Assembly (NCBI GenBank): GCA_009823395.1
Contig: CM020507.1
Span: forward strand, 11,088,001 to 11,152,000
Origin: Thamnaconus septentrionalis
Lineage: Eukaryota > Chordata > Actinopteri > Tetraodontiformes > Monacanthidae
Direction: 5' to 3'
Length of the DNA: 64,000 nt
Shown here: piece after piece, positions 1 through 11,089 of the stretch
Layout: each line of letters starts with the position of its first letter
How positions within the stretch are numbered: position 1 is the stretch's first letter
The notes under the pieces: model-generated
Databases searched by the model: none
What the model was told of the DNA's origin: nothing
What the model saw: only the letters and a program-made list of their open reading frames with translations
Position numbers and translations under genes: made by a program

Positions 1-301
1 CCCCAGCTCAGACAGCAGGCCAACTGACCAAAGGAGAAAAAAAAAAAGAAGAAAAACCTTGCTCGCAAACACAGACACACAACGGACAAACGCAGCAGTC
101 AGCACTCACAAATCTGCAAAGGGGCATTGATCAATAGAGCAGACGCTGACCATATTTTTATTTTTATTTATTTAGCCTTCTTCCAATCCAGGCAGTCGTT
201 AAGTTTAAAACATAATTAATCATAGTAGCGGCTGTAGATATTGTGGAAACAATTACTCAAAAATTCTAAATGGTGCATAAGATTCAGCATCTTATTCATT
301 C

Positions 302-330
<29 letters not shown>
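302..330. repeat. (TTTA)n microsatellite
   Basis: Seven uninterrupted TTTA units, followed shortly by a T-run. Confidence 0.9.
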
Positions 331-335
<5 letters not shown>

Positions 336-489
336 TTTTTTGGTATGGAGCAAACTCCGACCAGAAATATAAAGAAATCTTCACACACATACAACATAAG
401 CTATCAAAAGGCACCATACCCATCGCACAAAAGACCCCCGGTGTTTCTTTCAAGATAAAAAAAAATAAAAGGGAAATAACAGCACAAAG

Positions 490-536
490 CCCCCCCCCCA
501 CCACCACCACCACCACCACCACCAGCACCACCACCA
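490..536. repeat. Poly-C followed by (CCA)n
   Basis: A run of ten C leads into CCA triplets with one CAG interruption. The valine/glycine-rich antisense frame here is a repeat artefact. Confidence 0.9.
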
Positions 537-1079
537 AAAATATTGAGAGAAATCGTTTCAGTTTGACACTGCGCTGTCACTTCTAAAAACTGAGTGCTGC
601 CATTTGCTCCGCCGTTCCACTTTGATCATGACTCGCTCCCCATTTTCAAAACGCTGTGACATTTGGAAAACACAATCCCACTTTGGTCTCCCATCATGGC
701 TGGGAGGAGGGTGGGGGGGAAATAGCAGGGCAGGCGCAGCCCACCTACAGGACATCACATCCTCGCCCTCCACGAAATGACGGCAGCCATAAATTGATGT
801 CCTACTGTCACAATCTGCCCAGCGGACTGTGGCGATGGGAAGTCCATATTTGGTCATTATGTCCCACCTCTCTTTTTTTTTTTAACACCGAGATGTATTT
901 ATTTATTTCAGCGATAAAAGACATGGAAGAAAGGAAAAGAGAGAAGGCAGCGAGATGCTTTACCTCCCACTGAGCTCCATCTTTCCTGCGGCCCCTTGTC
1001 GAGGGATAAATTGGAGCCGGAAATAAGGGGTCATTTGCTCTGCCTGTTTACCTGTTCACTGCACACTGTGGGAAGTTTG

Positions 1080-1102
1080 ACACACACACACACACACACA
1101 CA
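1080..1102. repeat. (CA)n microsatellite
   Basis: About 11 CA units. Confidence 0.9.
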
Positions 1103-2006
1103 GACAAAGAGTGATCCAGCTGCACCCTCAGCCAGCGAATGGGAGCTAAGGGTTGAATCATTTTGCCCATCCCTGCAACAGCAAGAGACCCCAGTGACCT
1201 TTGAGGGTCTAAACTTTGAGTAAAACAATCACTCTGTTGTTTGTAACGGAGCCTCTCTGTCGCAGAAAGTGGAAGACGCACGTTCTTTAGAAAACGCAAA
1301 TCGCATTGAAATCTCACAGCACTATAACGTCTCGGTAACAGGTCCAAGGAGCAATATTTATTGGGATGTTATCATAGAAGAAATGAATGATGCAAAAAGT
1401 TGAATTTGGCATTTGTTCCGTGGAATTAAGCGTATAAGTTCTGGATGTTTGCAGTAATTTACTCACCTTCTGCATGATTGAAAGCTTTTGTATTTATTAT
1501 CTGCATGTTACCACAACCAGTGGTGGTAAATACTGCACAACCCTGGTTGGTGGCTGTGTTTAGCTTTTTAATCTTGGGACTGCCCCTTTATTCTATTCTC
1601 ATTTCTTGTCGGTGAGGAACCAAGTCTGTCCGTAAGCCATTCATAACTTCAAGAACTCTGTCACTTCTGCCACTTTGAAAACTAGACTCTTTTCACCGGC
1701 TCACTGTTTATGTGCGTCACTCTCCAGATATAAATTCCACGACAGAGCAGATCAACTGCTTAACTACCAAACTTTCCATTTCACAAAGGCCACATACATG
1801 AAAAGTGACGGCCTCAGCCTGTGATGCTGCGTGTTTGTCCGCTGCGACCGGCATGCTAACTCCCCTTACGTGATGTAGGGCTCTGCGGAAGCGGCGAGTG
1901 AGTCACAGCTGACCGGCCTCAGAGTGACAAGCGTGTAAGGCCGGCCAGTCTCCACCTACACTGAGCCCCTGAACCAATGCAGTAAATATCATTATAAAAT
2001 CAATGC

Positions 2007-2050
2007 TGTGTGTGTGTGTGTGTGTGTGTCTGTGCGTGTGCGTGTGTGCG
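2007..2050. repeat. (TG)n / (TGCG)n compound microsatellite
   Basis: A pure TG tract to about 2029, then interrupted by C-to-T variant units. Confidence 0.9.
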
Positions 2051-2456
2051 GTGCGCTGCTGGCCTGTGATAAAGGCAAAGCGTTGATAACACTGTGTGCC
2101 CCGGCGAGGATTTCGCCAAACTCCATGTTTTTTGATTGGATGGAGGTGAAAGGAGTTTCTCCCGGAGCCTCCCCCCCGACAACCACATGTCTTCTATTAA
2201 CTCGGTAATGCAAGAATCATTTCACACATGCATACACACGGGCCCACACGCGAGCACGTGTACATCCCTTTGTTGCTCCGAACCCTGGCAAAATTCATTA
2301 TTGTGCTCGCAGTCCCGAGCCGGCGTGGGAGGATACAGTCGGCGGAGGAGCCACAGCCTCGGCGGTAAATGAATAGGCTGAGTAAAAACATATAGAAAGG
2401 GGTGGTAATAAATGAAGGAGGAGAAAGCCTGCTGATTATCATATGCTTTGAACGTG

Positions 2457-2478
2457 CTCTCTCTCTCTCTCTCTCTCT
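2457..2478. repeat. (CT)n microsatellite
   Basis: Eleven CT units followed by a T-rich stretch. Confidence 0.9.
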
Positions 2479-2529
2479 TTTTCTTTTTTTTAGATCCAGA
2501 AGAAAAAAACATGCGAGCCGGCGAAGAAG

Positions 2530-2710
2530 AAAGGAAAATCATTTTTATTTTATCTTCCTTTTATTTAGAGGGCGGCGTTTGTTTCCATTATGATTATGCC
2601 GGTTTTGGTTTAACATGTAGCATGGGTTTTATCATAGCTAATCAATGCACAATATGCATGTGCAATTTTGCTTTAATGAATGTTTTATTTAGAAGAGAGT
2701 CTGTATTACT
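2530..2710. promoter_or_regulatory. Candidate conserved noncoding block (AT-rich)
   Basis: Unique AT-rich DNA without simple repeats, lying between a CT microsatellite and a SINE. It contains ATTATGATTATG, AGCTAATCAATGCAC, CAATATGCATGTGCAATT (octamer-like) and GCTTTAATGAATG motifs, a density of homeodomain- and POU-like sites typical of vertebrate developmental enhancers. There is no open frame of note. Conservation itself cannot be seen from one sequence, so this is an inference from composition and motif density. Confidence 0.3.
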
Positions 2711-2889
2711 TGCATAGATAGGACCCTCAAAAATATTTCCCCCCCTAATTCAGTTCCATTTATTTGTTATATTTTACCACAGGAAATAAATCTTAGGGCC
2801 CCGCTGCTATTAGTTGTTTGTTGGCGCTGCTGCCTGGGTTGCATTCACACCTGGGAACTGCACAAAAGCTCCACAACACATGAATCCTT

Positions 2890-3120
2890 GTGTCCTTCTC
2901 AGCTTTGCAGTACCGCAAGTTTGATTCTTGGTTGCTTCCTCCATTCCCCATGTTGAAGTGTCGCTGGGAAAGACACTTAACCCTGAATTGGCCCCCGATG
3001 GATGGTTGGCGCCGTGCATGGCAGACTCGGCCATTAGTGTATGAATGTGTGAGAAGTGTAACATGAAGCGCTTTGAGTGGTCTGAGCACAAGGAAAGTGC
3101 TCTATCTATCATCCATTTTA
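2890..3120 (+). mobile_element. Degenerate tRNA-derived SINE (teleost type)
   Basis: The body reads gttgaagtgtcgctgggaaa, then ccccgatggatggttggc, gcatggcagactcggccatt and tgaagcgctttgagtggtct. It ends in a diverged version of the gcgctatataaat...ccattta tail. These are landmarks of a tRNA-derived SINE widespread in spiny-rayed fishes. An altered B box may be visible as agtttgattcttgg near 2920; the tRNA-like head is badly decayed, so the 5' limit is approximate. I am sure of the repeat type but not of a database name. Divergence suggests an old insertion. Confidence 0.72.
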
Positions 3121-3345
3121 TTAATATGTGCTGGGAGATTTTTTCTTCTTTTTTCCTTGATATATGGCAGCTCTCATATGCAAAAAAACATGTTGTCAAG
3201 CAGTGCTAACAGCTAAGTCGGGGCATTTTGCGGTAAATTGAATTTTGAGCCACTGCTACTTTATAAAACCTTATCTAATGTCTGCATCAGCTGCATCGTA
3301 TCACCGTGTTCGCTGCAAAATAACAGACCACACTTGCTGACGTAC

Positions 3346-3476
3346 CTGTCGTTGATGCTCCAGTTCAGGCAGAGGTTGAGGGAGCTGAGGTTGCGGCACT
3401 TCCTCACCACCTCCATCACGGTCTCGTTGTTGAGCTCCGAGATGTGCCGCAGGTCCAGGACGTTCAGGTTGCGAAG
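3346..3476 (-). CDS. fbxl17: FBXL17 internal coding exon (LRR segment), 131 nt
   Basis: On the minus strand the exon encodes LRNLNVLDLRHISELNNETV followed by an LRR ending CLNWSINDR. This closely matches the FBXL17 stretch that directly follows the segment encoded at 15529-15636. The acceptor is ttctcccacag and the donor is CAG/gtacgtcag. The exon starts in phase 0, which fits the phase-0 end of the upstream exon, and ends after two bases of an Arg codon (AG/g), so the following exon must supply the third base. It encodes 43 full codons and covers about one and a half LRRs. The next expected segment (the CVEVIAKEG-like repeat and the C-terminal LRRs) was searched for below 3346 on the minus strand and not found, so it lies outside the window. 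The open frame runs on into both introns by chance, so splice sites rather than ORF ends set the limits. Confidence 0.94.
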
Positions 3477-3771
3477 CTGTGGGAGAACAAGCGAGAAACG
3501 TGAGAACAGAAGAACGTGAAGAACGTGAAGACTCGCTGACACAGAAGCAGCAAGACAGCAAAGGGGTTGGCAGACCGTCGTAATATTTATATCATTAAAG
3601 GATTCCATTTTCAAAATGTACTCACAAATGAGGTTGGACCTCAACCCAATTGTAGCACTCAAACACAAACTACGACTTTATTTTACTTTCTGTGGGAGGC
3701 TGCAAACACAAGGTTAAGGATGCTTTTATTAGCTGCTCCTCACTGAAGTCTAGTGCAAAGTACAAAGATCT

Positions 3772-3804
3772 AAAAAAAAAAAAATAATAATAATAATAAT
3801 AATA
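3772..3804. repeat. Poly-A with (ATA)n
   Basis: An A-run grading into about seven AAT units. Confidence 0.9.
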
Positions 3805-5230
3805 GGTGCGATATGGACCGCAAGCTAAAAACAGGTACAAGTACATAGTCAGACAGTTTTTTTGTATATATGTTATTTGATGACTATAAAAACTAGTGGG
3901 TGTAGTGGAGGAGCTACTGAAGGCACAGCATTTCCTGGAAGCATGTGCAGAATACATAGAAAGTTTACACTTGTGTTTTACGTGGATGACTTTGATACAT
4001 TCCCATGGAATATCTATTAAAGAAGGTTAAAAAAAAAAAAAAAAAAAGCTCTCCTTGTTTGTAGGGAAATTTGCCCTATGCACTAAAATAAATAGCGTGA
4101 ATGCAGAATGAAATCTAACAAGGCAGATAAATGATTTGAAATTGCCTGCTGCTGCCGTTTGTCACTCTGCGCTTGTGCGCCAATATGAGCCGTTTCCTCT
4201 GCCTTTTATCTCCACCACTTTTAATAATCCCTCTTTTTACTCCTGAATACCCTGCACGAGGGGGTATAGAAAAAAATCCCCTGTGCTCATACATACTTCC
4301 TGAAACTCAAAATAACACTGTTCAAGGATCTCGTGGGGAGGAGAGGAAAAAATAAAAATACCAATGCTTCTCAAGTCAGTACAGGTGCATCTATTCTGAT
4401 TTTAAACTGTGGTGCACAAAGGTGAACAAAACACACAGAAACGGTCATTCTCATACACACCACGGATTTTTTTTTTATTATTTTTTTTCTTTAAAGATCA
4501 AAAAAAACAGTGAATGCATGATATTACAGCAAAGCGCCGGGGAGGCAGGGCGCTAAATGTCACGGCCAAGGCTAAAGACAAAAACCAGCTTACGGCTGGG
4601 GTGAAGATCACTGGGCGCTTTCCTCGCTCTTGCTGCCATGACATATAGCTACCAGCGTGAAGAAACACAGGGCGGGAGGGATAAGCACCGCGGCCCGCTG
4701 GGAGCACCTACCAATACATGTAAACACTTTCGGGCACTTACATACTGGGAATCAAAACAGCGGCTGACGACAAACACAGCAAAGTGTGTTTGCAGCGCCG
4801 CGGTGGAGGCAATAAAGAGGCTTTTTACCTCGGGCCCGCCGCCCTATTTGTCTCCTCTAATCTCATGTTGCCTGTGGCTTTCTATTTCACTTTTCAAGGG
4901 AAAAGTGGATGTACAGCTCTTGCGGCGATGCGTCCGAGCAGAGATGAAATAAGCGTGAAAGGCGGGTCGGTTCGGAAAGCGCGTCCGCAACCGACGAAAT
5001 GATGAAACGCGCGCCAGGGAGCTCGTGTTTCCCAGTAAGGGGGGCGCGGCGCGCGACGTGATAGACAACAGTATGTATTAAAAGAGGAAAATACTTCGAC
5101 ACTGCGTGCACTGACGTGGACCTGTGCGCGTACGGGCGTGCACGCACAAAAAAATACTGACTGCCAGGGAACCACTGTGGCCGGTGCTGGATCGAAGTGC
5201 TAAATTATTCAGATAGAGTTGGACTGATCT

Positions 5231-5240
5231 GCGCGTGCGT

Positions 5241-5330
<90 letters not shown>
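5231..5330. repeat. Long (GT)n array with GC-rich edge
   Basis: Begins as GCGT units and becomes a pure GT array from about 5253 to 5330, about 39 uninterrupted units. Long alternating purine-pyrimidine tracts like this can adopt Z-DNA and are likely polymorphic. The Cys/Val and Thr/His frames across it are artefacts. Confidence 0.95.
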
Positions 5331-5331
<1 letters not shown>

Positions 5332-5656
5332 AGAATGGGTTTTTTGTTTTTTGTTTTAGAGGGATGGAGGAGAGCGTGGTTAGCAAAACACAGGCATTGC
5401 AAATCTGGAAGCAGCATGCAGGCTAAGTGACTACTGACACTCATCCCACATGCAGTCCAAACCATTTCCACCAATGGCTGCAGCGGTCACGCATCCTCGC
5501 ATCTCTCCCCGCTCATCCCATCCCACGGTAACTTTCTTTTGAAAGGCTCCCAACATCAAAAGTATCATTTGTTCTCAGGGCGTTGAAAAAAAAAAAACTG
5601 CTTATGTCTGCTCAAAAGAATTTCTACCACAGCCAAAGTGTGCCGACCGCGGGTAA

Positions 5657-5696
5657 CCAATGAGAAATCAGGCCAACTGGTGTGAGCTTCGATTGG
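5657..5696. promoter_or_regulatory. Paired CCAAT boxes in opposite orientation
   Basis: CCAAT at 5657-5661 (gggtaaccaatgagaaatca) and inverted CCAAT at 5692-5696 (cttcgattggctgagggcg), 35 bp apart, within GC-richer DNA just before a GA array. NF-Y sites spaced about three helical turns are a known promoter and LTR feature. No transcript start or gene is visible here, so a promoter role is only possible. Confidence 0.3.
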
Positions 5697-5805
5697 CTGA
5701 GGGCGTAGCTGGGTTGTAGGAACTCTGAGACGTCCGACGTGTAAGCGAGGAGGCAGAGCTCAGACAGACTGGAGCGGCCACAGTAGGGGGATTAGCAAAC
5801 ACACA

Positions 5806-5808
<3 letters not shown>

Positions 5809-5865
<57 letters not shown>
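5809..5865. repeat. (AG)n microsatellite
   Basis: About 28 uninterrupted AG units. Confidence 0.95.
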
Positions 5866-5868
<3 letters not shown>

Positions 5869-5975
5869 GAAATTGCAATAAAACTGTGTGTTAAATCTCT
5901 GAAGTTGTTCATTAATAAAAGTTTATTACAGAAGAAACGGTCAATGTTTGTACACTTGAGGTACACAAGGAGACA

Positions 5976-6332
5976 CACTACCAGTCAAAAGTTTGGATAA
6001 ACCCTCTGAACGTCTTTTTCTTTCATTCTCGTGACTATTGACATTGCAGTTTCTCACTGAAGGCATGAAAACTACGCATGAACACACATGGAATTATGTT
6101 GGAAACAATAAAAGTGTAAAATAAGCATGTTTTATATCTAAATTCTTCAAAACAGCCGCCTTTCATAAAAAGCATATTTAGAGTTATTTAACGTGTTTTT
6201 ATTTGCCACATAATTATATAAATCTTGCTCATATATTTGATGTCTTAATGATCCATCTGCAGTGTAGAAAGATTAAAAAAAAAAAAAAAAACATTGCATT
6301 CGATAGTGTGTCCAAACTTTTGACTGGTAGTG
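5976..6332. mobile_element. Tc1/mariner-type nonautonomous element (MITE), 357 bp
   Basis: The left end reads CACTACCAGTCAAAAGTTTG and the right end is its inverted complement CAAACTTTTGACTGGTAGTG, with about 22 bp of matching terminal repeat. The right flank is TA at 6333-6334, the expected Tc1 target duplication; the left flank is CA, one base changed. The left interior (tttctcactgaaggcatgaa, then ggaattatgt and ttcaaaacagccgcc) matches the outer part of Tc1-like elements common in fish and frogs. The transposase frame is absent, and the interior is AT-rich with a poly-A stretch near 6272-6290. This is an internally deleted, non-coding derivative that would have needed a transposase in trans. 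Confidence 0.92.
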
Positions 6333-8545
6333 TATGTAAGAAGGACATTTTTAAAGCTTATGTTGTTGTTTTTTTTGAAAATAGAAATAAATCATAGCGA
6401 AACTTATACAGAACCCACAGCAAAGAAAATGTAAAAAGTGGGCTGATGAAATAAACAGAGGGGAGAAAGAAAAAAAATTTTTGTGTGTGTTTTTTTTAAA
6501 GTGTGTAGCAGAGCAAAGTGGAGCAAGGGAGAGACACAAAGAACAACAGAATTGTGAGCAGGCGACTGGTGTGAAGGTATGGGGGGGTAGGGAGGGGAGG
6601 GGGAGGATGTAGGGGGTTCTCCTCGTTGGCTGACGGCTGTAACTAGGCAGATTTTGCCGAGTCTCCTGGTTTGGCAGCTACACCTGGATAATTATTCATT
6701 CTGCTCAGGGAAACACGACAACCTACACAAACCTGCTGCGGGCTGAGGCCAGCTGCTTGTCCCCGACTCCTGAGCACATGTCTAATGCAGGGCACTGTTT
6801 GATATTCTGAGAAGTACACGGCTACAGAACCACGTGCGCTGTGGCGAACAACTAGTGCATTAACCAAAGGTGCTGAGCCATGATTTGACCTGATAAGTGA
6901 TGTTGCAACACAAGCCTTTGCATTTTATTTGAGCTCATTAATAATGTTGGACCAAACGTTTAATTTTTTTTTTTTTTTTAATTTTTTTTTAGATCTTTGA
7001 TCGTTTTAAATTTCAGGAAAAAAAACTTACAAAAAAAAAAAAAAAACCTCTACATGTAAAAAAATTACTATTTAAAAAGCATTATCAATGTGGGCCTCCA
7101 TTATATCAGATTTTTTTCATACTATACTACATGAAATACTATACTATATCGTACTACAATTTATTGTGTTTTCTCTGTAGATTCTGAACGTTTTGAGAGA
7201 ACCAACCAATGCTCACTACATATGTGAGAAATAGAAAACTAAATCACTACTTACACCACGAGCAAGGACAATACTGTGCTATGTTGATAGCTATACAAAT
7301 ATTTTTTTTTCTGGAAAAAAAAATTACATTCTCTGTAGGCCTTTCGGTCAGTCAATACAAATGTATTTTCCTCATCTGAAACAATTCTCAGATCACTTCA
7401 ACGGTTGTATGTGTGTGAGTTATGTGATGCATATCACAGCTACTAAGAAGAAAAGAAAAAGAAAGAAGAAAGTGCACCTCAGCGGTCGCGACGGAGACCA
7501 ACAAGGGGATGTTTTAAAAGAACGTATCGTGCGGCAACCTACAGCTGGGCTTCCATGACCGACGCACCAATTCAGAATCACCAATTGGGGTACGTAATAG
7601 TGGCACTCACAGTGGGTTTCAGTGTGTGTGCCAGCGCAGAGCAATAACTACCTGTGGCCTGACTTCATTTATTTACACAATGTCAACATCACAACGCCGA
7701 GCAGGACGTTGAGGACCAACGGAAGCCCCACGCAGAGAAAATGATGTCTTAGTTCAAATGTTGGCACCGTGCAGCATGAGCTCACGGCTGTCCATCAACT
7801 TCAGTGTCCTGGGCTGACAGGCGGCAGGGGTGGCATTTGAAAGGCGCACACAGAGTTGGCATTGTTGAAGAGTCACTAGGGGGAAAATATGAGCTGCTAT
7901 TTTGTACACATGCTTCATTTTATATCCGCTTCAAGACTGGCAAAAGAAATAATAATAATACTAATAGTCCTGCTGTGGGGAAAAAAACATTTAAAAATGC
8001 ATCAGTGCAACCACTGGTGCTGGAAAATGATATTTTTCCAATATGCCCAAAGTAGATTGAAAAAAGAAAATAAACCAGCAAAGACGAGAAGAAAAAATTG
8101 AAATCTTCAACCAAAGAAAAGTGGAAATCCACACTGTAGAAACAATGGCTGACGTTGGGTCCAGTGAATTCCGGGTGATATCATGGGCGGACATCTGCCA
8201 CGGGATCGTCTAGTAATAACACAATCGATTGTGAACAAGGAATATTGTGAAATTTTGTTTAATGGAGAAGACCCGTATCTGATGGGGACATTCCTGACGG
8301 GGGCGCTAATGCACAGGGTCCATCAGCAAACATAGCTTAGCAAAAACAATTCCCCTTTCCAGACAATACAAGTGTGTTGAAGCAAAGTCAGCGGGGAGAA
8401 AAACGAAACCCTTCAATTCAATTTTTTTTTTTTTTTTCAATGGAATTCCAACTGACAAGGGGGGGAAAGTTGAAATTTTGGGGTTGAAAAAGATGAATTT
8501 GAGGTGGAAAACAACCGCAATGCGGACCTTACACAGTGTGTTGGG

Positions 8546-8604
<59 letters not shown>

Positions 8605-9000
8605 GGATGAGCGAGCCTTTTGGGGCCTGGCGGGGTGAGGAAGGTGAGAGTCGCTAGGTGGACGCGAGGCGGCGAGTGAGCGAGCGAGTGAGCTTTTTGT
8701 TTCCATATCGGAGCGTCCCAGACGGCTCAGTCAGACAGAAGAAAGCTGTGTTGAGACAATCCCTCGGTGCGAGGCGTCTGAATCCCCCACCACCACCACC
8801 CTCTACCCCTCCGAGTGAGCGCACACATTTTAAACAAACGGGAGGCCGGTCGCAGACAAAATGATATGAATATTTCAAAATGGACCGAGGCAACAAAGAG
8901 AAGAAGAAAGAAAGGAAGAGAGAAAGACAGGAAGAAAGAAAGACAGAGCTGCAAAAGGCTCCTGGTCTGGTATCACACACACACTGTATGCATCAGTCAC
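6333..9000. other. FBXL17 intron stretch, AT-rich then mixed
   Basis: 6950-7150 is very AT-rich, with several T-runs and A-runs and short repeated tactatac motifs. 7150-8450 is unremarkable unique sequence. A long TG array lies at 8547-8603, followed by purine-rich DNA at 8880-8950. No gene or splice-bounded exon was recognised. Confidence 0.65.
8547..8603. repeat. (TG)n microsatellite
   Basis: About 28 uninterrupted TG units. Confidence 0.95.
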
Positions 9001-9160
9001 GGACCAGCGAGCTGATCCCTTCCAGTGTGTGTGTGTGTGCGCGTGCGTGTGTGCGTGCGTGCGTGGGTGTGTTAACTTCTCTTTTCATCTGTCTGCTGCT
9101 CATCTACTGTCTATCACTGGTTCTCCCTCTCCTGCCCCCTTTTCTCTTCCCTCCTCTTCC

Positions 9161-9187
9161 CTCTTCTTCTTCTTCTTCTTCTTCTTC
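9161..9187. repeat. (CTT)n microsatellite
   Basis: About eight to nine CTT units, within a longer pyrimidine-rich stretch starting near 9120. Confidence 0.9.
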
Positions 9188-9194
9188 GTCTCCC

Positions 9195-9570
9195 TTTTAG
9201 CCACTAATCCCGCATGTGTCGGCGTTGATAACAAACTCGGCGGCGAGGAAAAAAAGGCTCATGGAGATACGGGAGAGCTGGTTTCTCCTTCGGCAGCGCC
9301 GGGCCAAGTGGCCCCACGTGGGCTCGCTCACCCGCCTGCTCGCCCGCCCGCCCGGGTGACGACAGCGGCGGCGCCGACGACACGAGCGGGCCCAGTTAAT
9401 GAGACGCCATATTCCCGCCTCCAGAGGTCAAAAACCTCTCCATCAGCCTCCGTCTCCGGGTTCAAAAGTCTCAGGGCCAAATGAATTATTCCTCAATTAC
9501 TACTGCGAGAGACAGACATCATCCTTAGGCTCTTCTCCATCTCATTATATCATAAATCCCCCAATCTCGT
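9195..9570. promoter_or_regulatory. Candidate regulatory block, CpG-containing unique DNA
   Basis: Balanced-composition DNA flanked by simple repeats, with many CpGs (gacgacagcggcggcgccga) and AT-rich homeodomain-like motifs (aatgaattattcctcaatta, cattatatcataaatccccc) close together. An open frame on the plus strand crosses part of it but has no recognisable domain. The contrast with the decayed repeat DNA around it suggests constraint. This is inference; no alignment was available. Confidence 0.3.
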
Positions 9571-9730
9571 CCGCACAGCAGTGAGGAAAATTATTATTAT
9601 TGCAATTTTCGACTCCGTCGGCGACCCCCACAACCCCATTACCTTTCTTCCTGCAGACGGCCTCGACTCCTCCGCTCTCCCTTTATCCTCCCCGCCACCC
9701 CGAGACACAACACGCAGACCCAGGCAGACC

Positions 9731-9733
<3 letters not shown>

Positions 9734-9784
<51 letters not shown>
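9734..9784. repeat. (CA)n microsatellite
   Basis: About 25 uninterrupted CA units. Confidence 0.95.
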
Positions 9785-9786
<2 letters not shown>

Positions 9787-9922
9787 ATTTTGGGGTTTGT
9801 GTTTGGGGGTTATCAGTTTGACACAGGGCGCTGTGATTATGTATTTTGTGTGCTCCAGTCAGAGGGGAGGAGATAAGAGGGCAGCAGACTACAGCCCCAG
9901 CCAGACAGAACTCCCCCTACAC

Positions 9923-9941
9923 GGGGGGGCGGGGGCGGGGG
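9923..9941 (+). other. Potential G-quadruplex
   Basis: G7-C-G5-C-G5 on the plus strand, with enough G-tracts separated by single-base loops to fold as a G-quadruplex. The C-rich complement would be in FBXL17 pre-mRNA, so any quadruplex would be in the DNA and not in the sense transcript. Confidence 0.5.
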
Positions 9942-9999
9942 TGTCGAGGCTTTTCCTCGACCTTTTGTGTGTCTGAACCTCTTCAAAACGTCCTTTCCA

Positions 10000-10210
10000 A
10001 CCTTTTCCTCGTCGATATGAATGGATAAATGTTGCTCCGTCCCGCCCGCCAGTGCATCGCGCTCGGCGTTTGATTCCCGTTATGAAATTAAATGGCTTTC
10101 CTGTCACGAGCCGGCCCTGTTTTATTTGCTCGTAAAGACGCGCATGCGGAAAGACGTTTCGCCCAAGGTCCAATTCTGTCAAATTAAGAGGGCATTTATC
10201 AAAAAGGGGT
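10000..10210. promoter_or_regulatory. Candidate conserved noncoding block
   Basis: Unique DNA mixing CpGs and AT-rich motifs: tatgaatggataaatgttgc, cccgttatgaaattaaatgg, ttttatttgctcgtaaagac and gtcaaattaagagggcattt. It has no simple repeats and no recognisable coding signal. The pattern fits a developmental enhancer core, but conservation is untested. Confidence 0.3.
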
Positions 10211-10519
10211 CCTAACTTTTATTCTGGAGTAGAAGGGGGGAGGGGAGGCAACAAAGCCACTGGAAGGGAAGGGCTGAAATAAATCACGAACGGAAAACGC
10301 CCAGTTTGCGCGGATGAGAGAGAGGCGGCGAGCTATTACGCTCCCAACACACCTCGTTTCATCTCAGAGACGACGTTCTTCAACAGTCGCTCCATTTGTT
10401 ACGGTCTCTTGTCTTAAGGGTGGGAACTTTCACACGCACGTACAGAGGGACAGAAAAAAAAAAAAAGCAGGGGCATTTTGAGGCCCTGGGTGTCTCGAGG
10501 CCGGTGGTGAAAGACTGAT

Positions 10520-10545
10520 GGAGGAGGAGGAGGAGGAGGAGGAGG
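10520..10545. repeat. (GGA)n microsatellite
   Basis: About eight GGA units. Confidence 0.9.
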
Positions 10546-10836
10546 CATTGTGGGTTGGCATGACGAAGGGGAAGAGGAACCATCGGTTTGGACATCTGAG
10601 GCTTGGAGAGCGAACACGGTCTCTGGCGCTCAGAGTCGCTCTGTGATAGAGCCGACCTTGGGCTTAATCACTAGCAGAAGAAAAGAGCAGCGCTTGACAG
10701 GAAGATGGAGAGGCTGCGTGCGTGTGTGAGTGTGTGAGTGTGTGAGTGTGTGCGTACGAGCTCTTGTGTTCGTAAGAGAGCGAGAAAAAAAACACTCCAT
10801 AGAAACATGTAGCGGCGGATGGCGAGACCAAGAGTT

Positions 10837-10872
10837 CGCCAGCGCCAGCGCCAGCGCCAGCTCCAGCGCCAG
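10837..10872. repeat. (CGCCAG)n hexanucleotide repeat
   Basis: Six near-perfect CGCCAG units, one with CTCCAG. Antisense reading gives an Ala/Leu-rich artefact. Confidence 0.9.
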
Positions 10873-11066
10873 TGCAGACGGGCCCACAGGATTTTTCTGC
10901 TGCAGTACCTCCAGTGGCCACTGGGAAAAATCGGCGCCGCCATATTGCCATTCCAGGACCCAGTTCTGATAATACATCCATGGGGCAGCAGGGAGAGAAA
11001 TGCGGCCAAATCGAGGAAGAAAGAAGCATCGCTGGTAAATTAAAAAATAGGTAACAACAATTAAAG

Positions 11067-11089
11067 ACACACACACACACACACACACA
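11067..11089. repeat. (AC)n microsatellite
   Basis: About 11 AC units, then looser AC-rich DNA. Confidence 0.9.

Larger units (their letters stand above)
1..2889. other. FBXL17 intron, 5'-proximal part on the gene strand (runs off the window)
   Basis: This is intron downstream of the exon at 3346-3476. It contains a TTTA repeat (302-330), a C-run merging into CCA repeats (490-536), CA tracts near 1080 and 2007, a CT tract near 2457, and one unique AT-rich block (2530-2710) listed separately. No splice-bounded open frame resembling the next FBXL17 exon was seen on the minus strand, and no other gene on either strand. The small open frames here have no recognisable domain. Confidence 0.75.
3477..5975. 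other. FBXL17 intron, 3' part (gene strand), before the Tc1-like element
   Basis: Intron DNA directly upstream of the exon at 3346-3476. It holds an A-run with ATA repeats (3772-3804), an A-run near 4029, a stretch of fairly balanced unique DNA (4500-5200), a long GT array and a GA array. No exon-like segment was recognised on either strand. Confidence 0.7.

Noticed and set aside
3261..3668. 135-codon minus-strand frame taken as a complete gene
   Set aside because: Only 3346-3476 matches FBXL17 and is bounded by splice sites; the rest is intron read-through.
5197..5474. Val/Cys-rich and Thr/His-rich frames
   Set aside because: Translations of the GT array on the two strands.
9280..9300. U6-like string (ccttcggcagc)
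   Set aside because: The rest of a U6 gene is absent.
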